This document shows, piece by piece, positions 50,777 to 59,359 of a stretch of DNA of 64,000 nt. The DNA comes from Flagellimonas allohymeniacidonis. Its GTDB lineage: Bacteria; Bacteroidota; Bacteroidia; Flavobacteriales; Flavobacteriaceae. Each line of letters starts with the position of its first letter. Positions within the stretch are counted from its first letter, which is position 1. The stretch covers positions 943,882 to 1,007,881 of the forward strand of contig NZ_SGIU01000002.1 in the NCBI RefSeq assembly GCF_004296335.1. Reading direction: 5' to 3'. Position numbers and translations under genes: made by a program. The notes below the pieces were generated by a model. It was not told where the DNA came from and searched no databases. It saw only the letters and a list, made by a program, of their open reading frames with translations.

Positions 50777-53700
50777 TCTTAAAATAAACCTTGACCTTTC
50801 TCTCGTAATTTTGCCGCAAAGGTAACGCTTGTCTATTTAATATTTCAATGTTGTTTTGGTAGTCTTTAAGCAGGTCTGGTCTGGTCGTAATAGGGTTCGC
50901 AAATTGCTGTTCATTGGTACTGCTCTGCCTCTCTTTCTTTTTACCCTGTTTCAAAGAGGCGTTTTTAAGCTTTAGCAGTTCATGCTGAATTCTGTTTACC
51001 TTGTCCTTGGTTCTCTGTGTTATGCCATTCTCTAACAAATCATTTTGGAAATCCTCCATCTGACGTATAAGCTTCTTGGCCAGGTTTCTGTCTTCATTTC
51101 GAATCATGTCCTCTAATTGCTTTTCCAGTTGCTCCCTGATAAACTGCTGCTCCTTATAGATCTCATATACCTTACTGAGCTCCATTTCCCCTTCATTTCC
51201 CAATTCGCCTGTACCGCCTCGACCTCCCTCTGAGCCAGACCCCTTTTGTCCCGTACCCTCTTTCGTTCCATTCTTGCCGTCTTTGCCACCTTCTCCCTCT
51301 TTACCTTGATTACCATTCTTTCCTTCTCCACTATTCCCCTTTTCCTGGCCACTAGAAGAACTCTTGCCCTCCTTTCCAGAACCATTCATTTTTTCTTGCA
51401 AGCCCTGTTGACCTTGTATAATGTCGGGTAATTGAAAATCCTGACTGCCTTGACCAGACCCTTGACCAGACTGCATACTTTCCTGCATATTGTCCAAAAT
51501 GTTGGCCAAGAAATCTGCCAAACTATTTGTGGCATTAACCACATACTGTTGGTACGATGCTCCCTGATAAATTTGGTTGTCGGCAATGCTCTCCAAGGAT
51601 TTATCAATGTTGTAATACACTTCCGTTATTTGCTCATTTACAAATTCCGATAGCTCGGCCCTACGAAGTGAAAGCGCAAATAAACTATCATCTACATGTT
51701 CAAACAATCTTCGTAACTCTTTTTGATCCCGCACCGTTTTAGCGAATTGTGCAATATCAACATTGGCATCTTCTATTGACTCAAAAAGTTTCTCTTGATT
51801 AAAGGAAAAGGTAACCAGATTATCCAGAATTTGTCGGAGCATTTCGGCATCTTCGGTATCACTGGAGCCGCTAGCAGACATAGCGCCCTGCTGCAACGCT
51901 TTGCTCATTTCTTTCATCTTTTGCGATGCGGATTTCTGCTTTTGCGATGCATTTTGTTGTTTTTTCGATTGAGCTTCCGGACCTTTTTCCTCTCCATCAT
52001 CCCCTTTATTCAATTCTTCCAGAGCATCCTCTTGATCTTGTTTTACCCCTTCCTCCTGTGATTCAGAAACATTAATTTCCATCGGCTTCTTAAGACCTTT
52101 ATTATCCTTTTTTAGCTCTTGCAACTCCTTGGCAAGCCGGTCAAACTCTTCCTTAAGGTCCTTTTGCATTTCCACTTCCTGCTTCACTTCCTCATTAGCC
52201 AACTTCTCCTGTTCTTTCGATAAGTCATCTAACTGCTTAGCCATTTGGGCCATCTTCTCTGAGACATAGTACCGCTTGGTAAGCTCTAAAATCTGTTCTA
52301 AGTTTCTGGCACCGGAACTTTGTTTTTTACCTAATTCATCAAGCCTTTTCTTCAGTTCTTCCTTGTCAATTTTATCGGCAAGTTTATTCAACTCATCCAA
52401 AAGTTTCTCATTCTTTCTAGCCTCCAATTCTTGCCGCTCCAACCGTTCCTTCAACATTTCATTACGCTCACTATCAGAGTTTTCCTTATCTAGGCTTTCT
52501 TTTAACTGCCGGCTAAACTTCTCCATTAACTGCTCCTGCTCTTCTTGCTTTTGCAAAAAATCCTTAATCCTATTTTTATCCTCGAAATCAAAACCGTTCT
52601 CTTCTTTTTGTTCCTTATTCAACTTCAGTAACTCTTCTTGCTGCTCCTTGTATTTCTCCAGCGACTTATCCAAATTATCAATAACCGTATTTTGAAACTC
52701 TAAGTCTTTGTCTTTCAGTTGTTTATCATTATATAGGGTTGTCTTAAACGTCTTGCTCCTAGTGCTCTTACCTCCTCTAATTCCATCATTATCAACGATT
52801 TCAAAATAGAGTCTATACTCCTTTCCCTCAATAAGTGCCAGGCCTGAAGGGAAGGTATAATAGAATTGATGAACGTTGGTGTTCGGTCGATCTAACACTA
52901 TGCGTTGTACATTTTGTTTATCATCCACAGGGAAGCAAACCAACCTGATCTCGCTCAAGCCATAATCATCCGCTGCTTGGCCTGTAAAAAAAGATTGATT
53001 CGGACTGATAGAGTCCAAAATTTGTTCCACCTTAATTGTGGGTCTTGCATCCTTTATTATGCCAAGAGAATATTCTAATCTTTCAAAGTTCCGTACCCGG
53101 CTATTAGATGTGCTCAACGCGTACTCCAAATCGTCATACACTGATTTAGCTATAACAAATCCTTTGGCGGCTTTTTTTAGGAAGAAGCTGGTATCGATTT
53201 GATGCATGGTTATGCTATCTATGTTTCTTCCCAATATTTTCCACTCAACCCTAGTGCCTTCGGGCACCACTGCATTCCCCGTGCCGGTTATCACCTCGGC
53301 CTTCTTCTTGATGTACCCTGGATAGTTGAGTTTCATTTCAAAATCAATCAGCGCGGGTGTCTTGATGCTACTTATATGATAAGTCCTTGAGCCCCATCCA
53401 TTCGCCGTCAAATAGAAGTCAGTATCCACAACTGGGGCCTGGAACCTGTGGGTAAATGTCCCAGATTGTCTTTTCATTAAAAGTCTTTCTCCGGCTATAT
53501 CAATATATACTTCCTCAGGAGTAAGTTCACCCACTATTTCCACTTGTAGTGTCAAGGTTTGATTATCGAGCACCTCCAAACTTTCATTCAGAACACGAAA
53601 CTGAAACGGTGCGGGTTGTTCATATGCTAAATCATAATTGACCACGCGTTTGTGAGAATTAAAAAACTCCCCGACATTCCCGGTCACCCAAATGATGCCC

Positions 53701-54188
53701 AGTATACCTAATGGAATTATCACATACTTCACATAGCTCAAGCTTTCCTTAACATTGATCGCTTGGGTAAAAGGAACCCGCCCCAAGCCATCGGCTCTCT
53801 GCTGTATACTGGCCACTAAAAGGTCGGACTTCTCCCTGCTTTCAGATAATTGCAACAAATTGTAAAGCTTATCATCCACCTCAGGAAAGTGTTTTCCAAT
53901 CAATTTTGATGCTTCCTTTGTGGAAATTCCTTTTCGAAACCTCAAAAGATAGGCAAGCGGAACCAATAAAAACTTGTAAATCAAGAACAGTTCAATTACC
54001 ACAAACACAGTAAAAAGCAAGACCCTCCATCGGGTGTCCAACCATAATGCAAACTCCACGGTAAGCACAGCTAACCAAAAGAGAACACCAAGGGTTAAAA
54101 AAAGTAAGGTTCCCTTTATCAGTTGTTTTGTGTAATACTTGGTTATAAACTGGCTTAACTTCTCAAGTATCCTGTTGTAACTATCCAA
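50769..54188 (-). CDS. DUF4175 family large membrane protein
   Basis: An 1139-residue protein, DUF4175 type. Two or three transmembrane helices near the N terminus (about 25-80 and 150-172) are followed by a beta-rich periplasmic part to about 480, then a very long charged coiled coil (about 490-790, runs of K/E/Q), a helical segment, and a Gly/Ser/Lys/Glu low-complexity stretch (about 900-1000) before a final coiled coil. The start is TTG at 54188; a stop two codons further upstream excludes a longer frame. It overlaps ybeY by 8 bases. Function unknown; it is a conserved flavobacterial neighbour of ybeY-mnmG. Confidence 0.82.
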   Translation of the reverse strand: MDSYNRILEKLSQFITKYYTKQLIKGTLLFLTLGVLFWLAVLTVEFALWLDTRWRVLLFTVFVVIELFLIYKFLLVPLAYLLRFRKGISTKEASKLIGKHFPEVDDKLYNLLQLSESREKSDLLVASIQQRADGLGRVPFTQAINVKESLSYVKYVIIPLGILGIIWVTGNVGEFFNSHKRVVNYDLAYEQPAPFQFRVLNESLEVLDNQTLTLQVEIVGELTPEEVYIDIAGERLLMKRQSGTFTHRFQAPVVDTDFYLTANGWGSRTYHISSIKTPALIDFEMKLNYPGYIKKKAEVITGTGNAVVPEGTRVEWKILGRNIDSITMHQIDTSFFLKKAAKGFVIAKSVYDDLEYALSTSNSRVRNFERLEYSLGIIKDARPTIKVEQILDSISPNQSFFTGQAADDYGLSEIRLVCFPVDDKQNVQRIVLDRPNTNVHQFYYTFPSGLALIEGKEYRLYFEIVDNDGIRGGKSTRSKTFKTTLYNDKQLKDKDLEFQNTVIDNLDKSLEKYKEQQEELLKLNKEQKEENGFDFEDKNRIKDFLQKQEEQEQLMEKFSRQLKESLDKENSDSERNEMLKERLERQELEARKNEKLLDELNKLADKIDKEELKKRLDELGKKQSSGARNLEQILELTKRYYVSEKMAQMAKQLDDLSKEQEKLANEEVKQEVEMQKDLKEEFDRLAKELQELKKDNKGLKKPMEINVSESQEEGVKQDQEDALEELNKGDDGEEKGPEAQSKKQQNASQKQKSASQKMKEMSKALQQGAMSASGSSDTEDAEMLRQILDNLVTFSFNQEKLFESIEDANVDIAQFAKTVRDQKELRRLFEHVDDSLFALSLRRAELSEFVNEQITEVYYNIDKSLESIADNQIYQGASYQQYVVNATNSLADFLANILDNMQESMQSGQGSGQGSQDFQLPDIIQGQQGLQEKMNGSGKEGKSSSSGQEKGNSGEGKNGNQGKEGEGGKDGKNGTKEGTGQKGSGSEGGRGGTGELGNEGEMELSKVYEIYKEQQFIREQLEKQLEDMIRNEDRNLAKKLIRQMEDFQNDLLENGITQRTKDKVNRIQHELLKLKNASLKQGKKKERQSSTNEQQFANPITTRPDLLKDYQNNIEILNRQALPLRQNYERKVKVYFKND

Positions 54189-54255
54189 AATCCACTATAT
54201 TTATTACCAAGATACCCGATACCGGCAAAATGCCCTGAAAATTTTTTGTTAAAAC

Positions 54256-55326
54256 ATGGCTATGAGAGACTTAAAGTACTTGGCTGCCATGACCATTCCT
54301 CTTTCGGCAGCCCTTAGCATCCTATTATTGGATTATTGGAGTTTTTTTACCCCATTTTATGCCTTTGTCATCATCCCCGTAATGGAATTGCTACTTCCTC
54401 AAGATGCTTCCAACCTATCCGAAGAAGAAAGGGAAACGAAGACAAAAAGCAAATTTTTTGATTGGATGCTTTATTTTAATGTCCCTATAGTCTTTGGTTT
54501 TCTGTTTTTTACCCTTTGGAAAGTGTCCAACACAGAGCTTTATCTCCATGAAATTATTGGCTTGGTCTTTTCCATCGGAATCGTTCTAGGGGTCAACGGA
54601 ATAAATGTTGGGCACGAACTTGGTCATCGCCAGCAAACCCCGGAACGCTTTCTGGGAAAGCTATTATTGCTGCCCTCCTTATATATGCACTTTTATATTG
54701 AGCACAATTTTGGTCATCATGCCAATGCCGCCACCAAAGAAGACCCTGCTACGGCCCGATACAATCAATCCGTATATTCCTTTTGGTTCACCTCGGTATT
54801 CCGGCAGTATTTCAGCGCATGGAAGATACAGTCCAAGCTATTGAAAGCAGATGGGCTTTCCTTTTTTACCATAAAAAATGATATGCTCTGGTATACCCTA
54901 TTCCAAGTAGCCTATTTGGCTCTGGTCTATTTTCTGTTCGGCTTTATAGGTCTATGGTTTGCCCTAGGTGCAGGAGTCATCGGGTTTTTGTTGTTGGAGA
55001 CGGTCAATTATATTGAACATTACGGTTTGATGCGTAAAAAACTGTCCTCAGGGAGATACGAACGTGTACGCGAAAGCCATTCTTGGAACAGCAATCACGT
55101 AATAGGAAGAATCGTTCTTTATGAATTGACCCGCCATAGCGACCACCATTATAAATCCGCAAAAAAGTATCAGCTGTTGGACTATCATGATATCTCTCCT
55201 CAAATGCCGTATGGTTATCCGACCTCCATGGTACTTTCATTCGTTCCGCCTTTATGGTTCCACATCATGAACCAACGGATTCCAAAAGAAATGAAACCTG
55301 ATCAGGATTCGCTTTCGCTGGCCTAA
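54256..55326 (+). CDS. alkB: Alkane 1-monooxygenase
   Basis: A 356-residue integral-membrane non-heme di-iron hydroxylase that oxidises alkanes to 1-alkanols. The histidine boxes are present: HELGH at residues 120-124, EHNFGHH at 149-155, NYIEHYG at 251-257 and RHSDHH at 293-298. About five to six transmembrane helices. It needs a rubredoxin and reductase; no rubredoxin gene is nearby. It is divergent from DUF4175 and is 35 bases before gltX, which has its own promoter. Other fatty-acid-desaturase-like substrates are possible, but the motif set is that of AlkB. Confidence 0.9.
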   Translation: MAMRDLKYLAAMTIPLSAALSILLLDYWSFFTPFYAFVIIPVMELLLPQDASNLSEEERETKTKSKFFDWMLYFNVPIVFGFLFFTLWKVSNTELYLHEIIGLVFSIGIVLGVNGINVGHELGHRQQTPERFLGKLLLLPSLYMHFYIEHNFGHHANAATKEDPATARYNQSVYSFWFTSVFRQYFSAWKIQSKLLKADGLSFFTIKNDMLWYTLFQVAYLALVYFLFGFIGLWFALGAGVIGFLLLETVNYIEHYGLMRKKLSSGRYERVRESHSWNSNHVIGRIVLYELTRHSDHHYKSAKKYQLLDYHDISPQMPYGYPTSMVLSFVPPLWFHIMNQRIPKEMKPDQDSLSLA

Positions 55327-55335
55327 GGCTTTTTA

Positions 55336-55343
55336 TACCTTTG
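55336..55343 (+). promoter_or_regulatory. Predicted -7 element of gltX
   Basis: TACCTTTG is an exact TAnnTTTG, 18 bases before the ATG at 55362 and directly after the alkB stop, so gltX can be transcribed independently of alkB. Confidence 0.55.
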
Positions 55344-55361
55344 CGGCTAAATTTGACTTCT

Positions 55362-56867
55362 ATGTCCAACGTTAGGGTGCGTTTTGCTCCAAGTCCTACA
55401 GGTCCTTTGCATATTGGCGGTATTCGAACCGCGCTGTTTAACTATCTATTTGCAAAAAAGCATGGGGGGACGTTTGTGCTGCGTATAGAGGATACCGATC
55501 AAAATCGCTATGTTGAAGGAGCCGAAGACTACATCATTGAAGCTCTAAATTGGTGCGGCATTCCATTTGATGAAGGTCCTGGAAAAAAAGGCAATTTTGG
55601 TCCTTACCGCCAAAGTGAAAGGAAAGAGCATTACTATTCCTATGCTCAAAAACTCATAGAAAAAGGCCATGCCTATTATGCATTTGACACCCCTGAGACC
55701 TTGGACTTTCACAGAAAAGATCACGAAGCCAAGGGGAAAACTTTCATCTACAACTGGCACAATCGTTTAAAACTTTCCAATTCTCTTTCTCTCTCTGGGG
55801 ACGAGGTTCAAAAAAAGTTGAACGCCGGTGAGGACTATGTCATTCGATTTAAATCTCCAGAAAATAAAGAACTGATTCTAAACGATATCGTTCGAGGAGA
55901 AATCAAAATTGACACCAATATTCTTGATGATAAAATACTGTTCAAAAGCGATGGTATGCCCACATATCATTTAGCCAATATTGTTGATGACCATTTGATG
56001 GAGATTTCCCATGTAATACGGGGAGAAGAATGGCTGCCGTCGTTGGCCCTGCATCAATTGTTATACGATGCCTTTGGTTGGGAAGCGCCAGAATTTGCCC
56101 ATTTGCCCTTGATCATGAAGCCTGTCGGGAAAGGTAAATTGAGCAAAAGGGATGGCGAAAAAGGAGGGTTTCCCGTTTTCCCACTTTCCTGGAATGAATC
56201 GATAGGGTATCGAGAAACAGGTTATTTTCCTGGTGCAGTCATCAATTTTCTAGCTATGTTAGGGTGGAATCCCGGCACTGAAAAAGAGTTGTTTTCCTTG
56301 GAAGAATTGGTAGAAGCCTTTTCACTAGAAAGAGTCAACAAGTCTGGTGCGAGGTTCGATCCGGAAAAAACAAAATGGTACAATCATCAATACCTTCAGC
56401 AGAAGAGCAATTCAGAATTGGCACAACTGTTTGTTTCAACACAAGGACAACAACATCCATCAATACTTGAAAAAGACAAATCGTATCTTGAAACCGTAGT
56501 TTCGCTTATTAAGGAACGCAGTACTTTCGTTTCCGATTTTTGGAACCTTGGAGATTATTTTTTTGTGCCGCCTTCGAGCTACAACGAAAAGGCAGTCAAA
56601 AAACAATGGAAAGAAAACACCCAACAAATACTTGAAAACTTGGTTTCTTTCCTGTCATCCTTGGACAGCTTTACCTCTGAATACGTAGAACAGATGGTTA
56701 AGGGCTGGATAAATGAAACCGGCCTACCGCTGGGCAAGGTTATGGCTCCTCTTCGCTTGGTTATCGTTGGTGATCTTAAGGGGCCCCACCTCTTCCACAT
56801 TCTTGAACTTATAGGTAAAGAGGAAAGTTTAAGCCGTATCAAAAATGCGCTAAGCACATTAGCCTGA
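55362..56867 (+). CDS. gltX: Glutamate-tRNA ligase
   Basis: A 501-residue class I aminoacyl-tRNA synthetase. The HIGH-type motif appears in FAPSPTGPLHIGGIRTALF and the KMSKS-type motif as GKLSKRDG. Between them are RIEDTDQNRY, PTYHLANIVDDHLM and HVIRGEEWLPS. I start at ATG 55362 (MSNVRVRFAPSP); the frame also opens with a TTG at 55341 which lies in the promoter. Length is normal for the discriminating bacterial enzyme. Confidence 0.97.
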   Translation: MSNVRVRFAPSPTGPLHIGGIRTALFNYLFAKKHGGTFVLRIEDTDQNRYVEGAEDYIIEALNWCGIPFDEGPGKKGNFGPYRQSERKEHYYSYAQKLIEKGHAYYAFDTPETLDFHRKDHEAKGKTFIYNWHNRLKLSNSLSLSGDEVQKKLNAGEDYVIRFKSPENKELILNDIVRGEIKIDTNILDDKILFKSDGMPTYHLANIVDDHLMEISHVIRGEEWLPSLALHQLLYDAFGWEAPEFAHLPLIMKPVGKGKLSKRDGEKGGFPVFPLSWNESIGYRETGYFPGAVINFLAMLGWNPGTEKELFSLEELVEAFSLERVNKSGARFDPEKTKWYNHQYLQQKSNSELAQLFVSTQGQQHPSILEKDKSYLETVVSLIKERSTFVSDFWNLGDYFFVPPSSYNEKAVKKQWKENTQQILENLVSFLSSLDSFTSEYVEQMVKGWINETGLPLGKVMAPLRLVIVGDLKGPHLFHILELIGKEESLSRIKNALSTLA

Positions 56868-56924
56868 GGGCTTTAGGAGAAATATTTATTACATTTAGGG
56901 GTAATCAACCTTTGAACCAATATT

Positions 56925-58145
56925 ATGCGCACATGTTTTCCGCCTTTGCGCTCAATTCTCTTGGTGGGAATTCTATGCCTTTGTCAGAACGTTAATTCGC
57001 AAGACGTTGCTAACAACTTCCCTCTAAAAAATGGTATCTCCAAACCTAACATTTTGCCAACCCATCCTTTAGGTATTTTGTTTTACACCCTGCCACACAA
57101 TTTCAAAGCGGTCCCAGATAGAGTGGGGTCAATAGATTTGCAAATTAATAGCGGCAACATTTGGGGGCAACCCGTAACCACATTCATCCCCTTGGAAGAA
57201 GGAGATCGCCTTAGGATAGAAGACATTGTATTCTTTAGTCGCATTTTTGAGTTTGACCAGGACACATCCCCCTCCGATTCGTATTCAATTCAATACGACG
57301 GCATAATCAAAGATATTCGAATGACCTACACGCTTCCTGTTGGAAAACAAAGTGATTTGAGCCTCACGGGGCGTTCCTTTGTTTTGATGGATGGAACCTT
57401 CCCTTTCAGCACAATCACGGGCGATCGATTTATTGAATTCTTTCATAAAACCGTGGCTGGAGGTGATGATCCTTTTGCCCGTGAACAGATTGGTTTAGAC
57501 AAAGCAGCAATAGCTTATACGGACAGAAATGGAAGGGAATTAAAGATATCTCAGGGTGAATTTGTTTTTTCTGGAATAGAAGCAGTACTGTACTTCTATA
57601 AGAAAGCGTTTCAAAATACAGTTTCTCTAAATTTTGGAACACACTTAGGGGTGAACCTTAGTCGATTCAATACTTCCCTAGACCTCGGGGTTTCATTGGC
57701 TGGATTTAGACAAGTGCGTTTAACCCAAAAAAGCAACTTACTTATGGGCCTTGGAATTAACCTAATGGGGAAAGATGCCCTAGTCTTTCACCAAAACCAA
57801 CCTGACCTTGGCACCAGTAGGTTCTTCGGAAGCTTTGAAGGTCATATTGAATATTCAATAAAGAACAAGCGGGAAAGGTTTCACTCCTTCGGCCTTAACT
57901 ATAGGATTCAAACACCCTACAACAACAAGAAGGAGGAGGGTTATTATGTGCCTTCATCTCCGACACGAATAGCCCGTTGGCATGATGCATCAAGGCATCT
58001 CTATAAATTTCTCAGCTACTGGACGCTTATTTATTCGATTACAGGGAAGACGGAATTTTCCATTTTTATTCAGCAGGACATGTTGGTCAACAATGTGCCG
58101 GACCTTCAAACAGGAATCCGACTTAGAATTCCCCTCTTCTTGTAA
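56925..58145 (+). CDS. DUF3187-like outer-membrane protein
   Basis: A 406-residue exported protein with a signal peptide (MRTCFPPLRSILLVGILCLC... VNSQ) and a beta-strand-rich sequence ending in a phenylalanine-containing strand (IRLRIPLFL), the pattern of an outer-membrane barrel. The PLGILFYTLPHNFK start, SYSIQYDG, and GISTYP-like strands resemble DUF3187, but this match is from memory of the pattern. It lies between gltX and the SPFH gene on the + strand. Near alkB it could help hydrocarbon uptake; that is speculative. Confidence 0.6.
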   Translation: MRTCFPPLRSILLVGILCLCQNVNSQDVANNFPLKNGISKPNILPTHPLGILFYTLPHNFKAVPDRVGSIDLQINSGNIWGQPVTTFIPLEEGDRLRIEDIVFFSRIFEFDQDTSPSDSYSIQYDGIIKDIRMTYTLPVGKQSDLSLTGRSFVLMDGTFPFSTITGDRFIEFFHKTVAGGDDPFAREQIGLDKAAIAYTDRNGRELKISQGEFVFSGIEAVLYFYKKAFQNTVSLNFGTHLGVNLSRFNTSLDLGVSLAGFRQVRLTQKSNLLMGLGINLMGKDALVFHQNQPDLGTSRFFGSFEGHIEYSIKNKRERFHSFGLNYRIQTPYNNKKEEGYYVPSSPTRIARWHDASRHLYKFLSYWTLIYSITGKTEFSIFIQQDMLVNNVPDLQTGIRLRIPLFL

Positions 58146-58220
58146 CAAAATCCATTCTTTTCATACACATTATTTGTATGGGTTTTGTACCTTAATCTTC
58201 ATTCTAAAATCATATTTCTT

Positions 58221-59147
58221 ATGGGCAACTTAATATTCATCCCTATTATCTTTATTGGACTTATTGTCCTTATCTCAGCTTTTTTCATTGTTAAACAGCA
58301 AACTGCAGTAATCATCGAACGTTTTGGACGATTTCAAAGCATACGAAATTCAGGCCTTCAAATGAAAATACCCTTAGTAGATCGTATCTCGGGGCGGTTA
58401 AGCCTTAAAATTCAACAGTTGGATGTTATCATTGAAACTAAAACTCTAGATGATGTATTTGTAAAACTTAAGGTTTCGGTGCAATATGTGGTCATAAGAA
58501 GTAAAGTCTATGAAGCATTTTACAAATTGGAATATCCACACGACCAGATTACCTCCTATGTGTTTGATGTTGTAAGGGCCGAGGTACCCAAAATGAAGTT
58601 GGATGACGTGTTTGTAAAAAAGGACGATATCGCCATTGCCGTAAAAGCAGAGCTTCAAGATGCAATGTTGGAATATGGTTATGATATTATAAAGACCTTG
58701 GTAACCGATATTGATCCTGATGCACAAGTAAAAGAAGCTATGAACCGAATCAATGCATCCGAACGTGAAAAAATTGCAGCTCAATTTGAAGGTGATGCCG
58801 CACGAATCCTAATCGTGGAAAAGGCAAAGGCAGAAGCCGAAAGCAAGCGTCTTCAGGGCCAAGGTATTGCTGATCAGCGTCGTGAGATTGCCAGAGGCCT
58901 CGAAGAATCCGTGGAGGTCCTGAACAAAGTGGGCATCAATTCTCAAGAAGCCTCAGCTTTGATTGTGGTAACGCAACATTACGATACCCTCCAATCCATC
59001 GGTGAAGAAACCAATACCAACTTAATACTATTGCCGAATTCACCCCAAGCCGGCAGCGACATGTTAAATGATATGGTAGCTTCTTTTACGGCCAGCAATA
59101 TGATCGGGGAGCAAATGAAAAAGACAAATGTCCCAAAAAAGGAGTAG
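58221..59147 (+). CDS. SPFH/band-7 (stomatin-like) membrane protein
   Basis: A 308-residue SPFH-domain protein: an N-terminal membrane helix (residues 4-26) followed by the band-7 fold (VIIERFGRFQSIRNSGLQMK, RLSLKIQQLDVIIETKT, YKLEYPHDQITSYVFDVVRAEVPKM split by beta strands) and a coiled-coil C-terminal part with AAQFEGDAARILIVEKAKAEAE. Stomatin-like proteins organise membrane microdomains and often pair with a NfeD-type protease, which is absent here. I start at ATG 58221; a TTG at 58185 would add 12 residues. Confidence 0.9.
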   Translation: MGNLIFIPIIFIGLIVLISAFFIVKQQTAVIIERFGRFQSIRNSGLQMKIPLVDRISGRLSLKIQQLDVIIETKTLDDVFVKLKVSVQYVVIRSKVYEAFYKLEYPHDQITSYVFDVVRAEVPKMKLDDVFVKKDDIAIAVKAELQDAMLEYGYDIIKTLVTDIDPDAQVKEAMNRINASEREKIAAQFEGDAARILIVEKAKAEAESKRLQGQGIADQRREIARGLEESVEVLNKVGINSQEASALIVVTQHYDTLQSIGEETNTNLILLPNSPQAGSDMLNDMVASFTASNMIGEQMKKTNVPKKE

Positions 59148-59222
59148 GTCTTTATAGCAAATAGGGCTTGGTCCAAAGAAATTCTAATTTTGTCTTTTGC
59201 CTAGACTAAAAACGCAAAACAA

Positions 59223-59275
59223 AGCCCACAGTGTATTGTTCTAAACGAAAATATACTGCTGGGTTTTCTTTTTTT
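59223..59275. terminator. Imperfect hairpin between convergent SPFH and glnS genes
   Basis: AGCCCACAGTGTAT (59223-59236) pairs imperfectly with ATATACTGCTGGGTT (59251-59265), with a 1-base bulge, and is followed by TTTCTTTTTTT on the + strand. It is probably the terminator of the SPFH gene and may also work for glnS. Confidence 0.5.
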
Positions 59276-59359
59276 AAAATACTCTCAGAGCCCATATATA
59301 GGCCTTGTTTTAATCAGAAAAACCTATGGGTATTTTGTTTAAGATAGGAAAAGGTTATG

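Noticed and set aside
52276..52695. 139-residue Ser/Phe-rich frame opposite the DUF4175 coiled coil
   Set aside because: It is the antisense of Lys/Glu-rich codons in a real gene; such shadows are expected.
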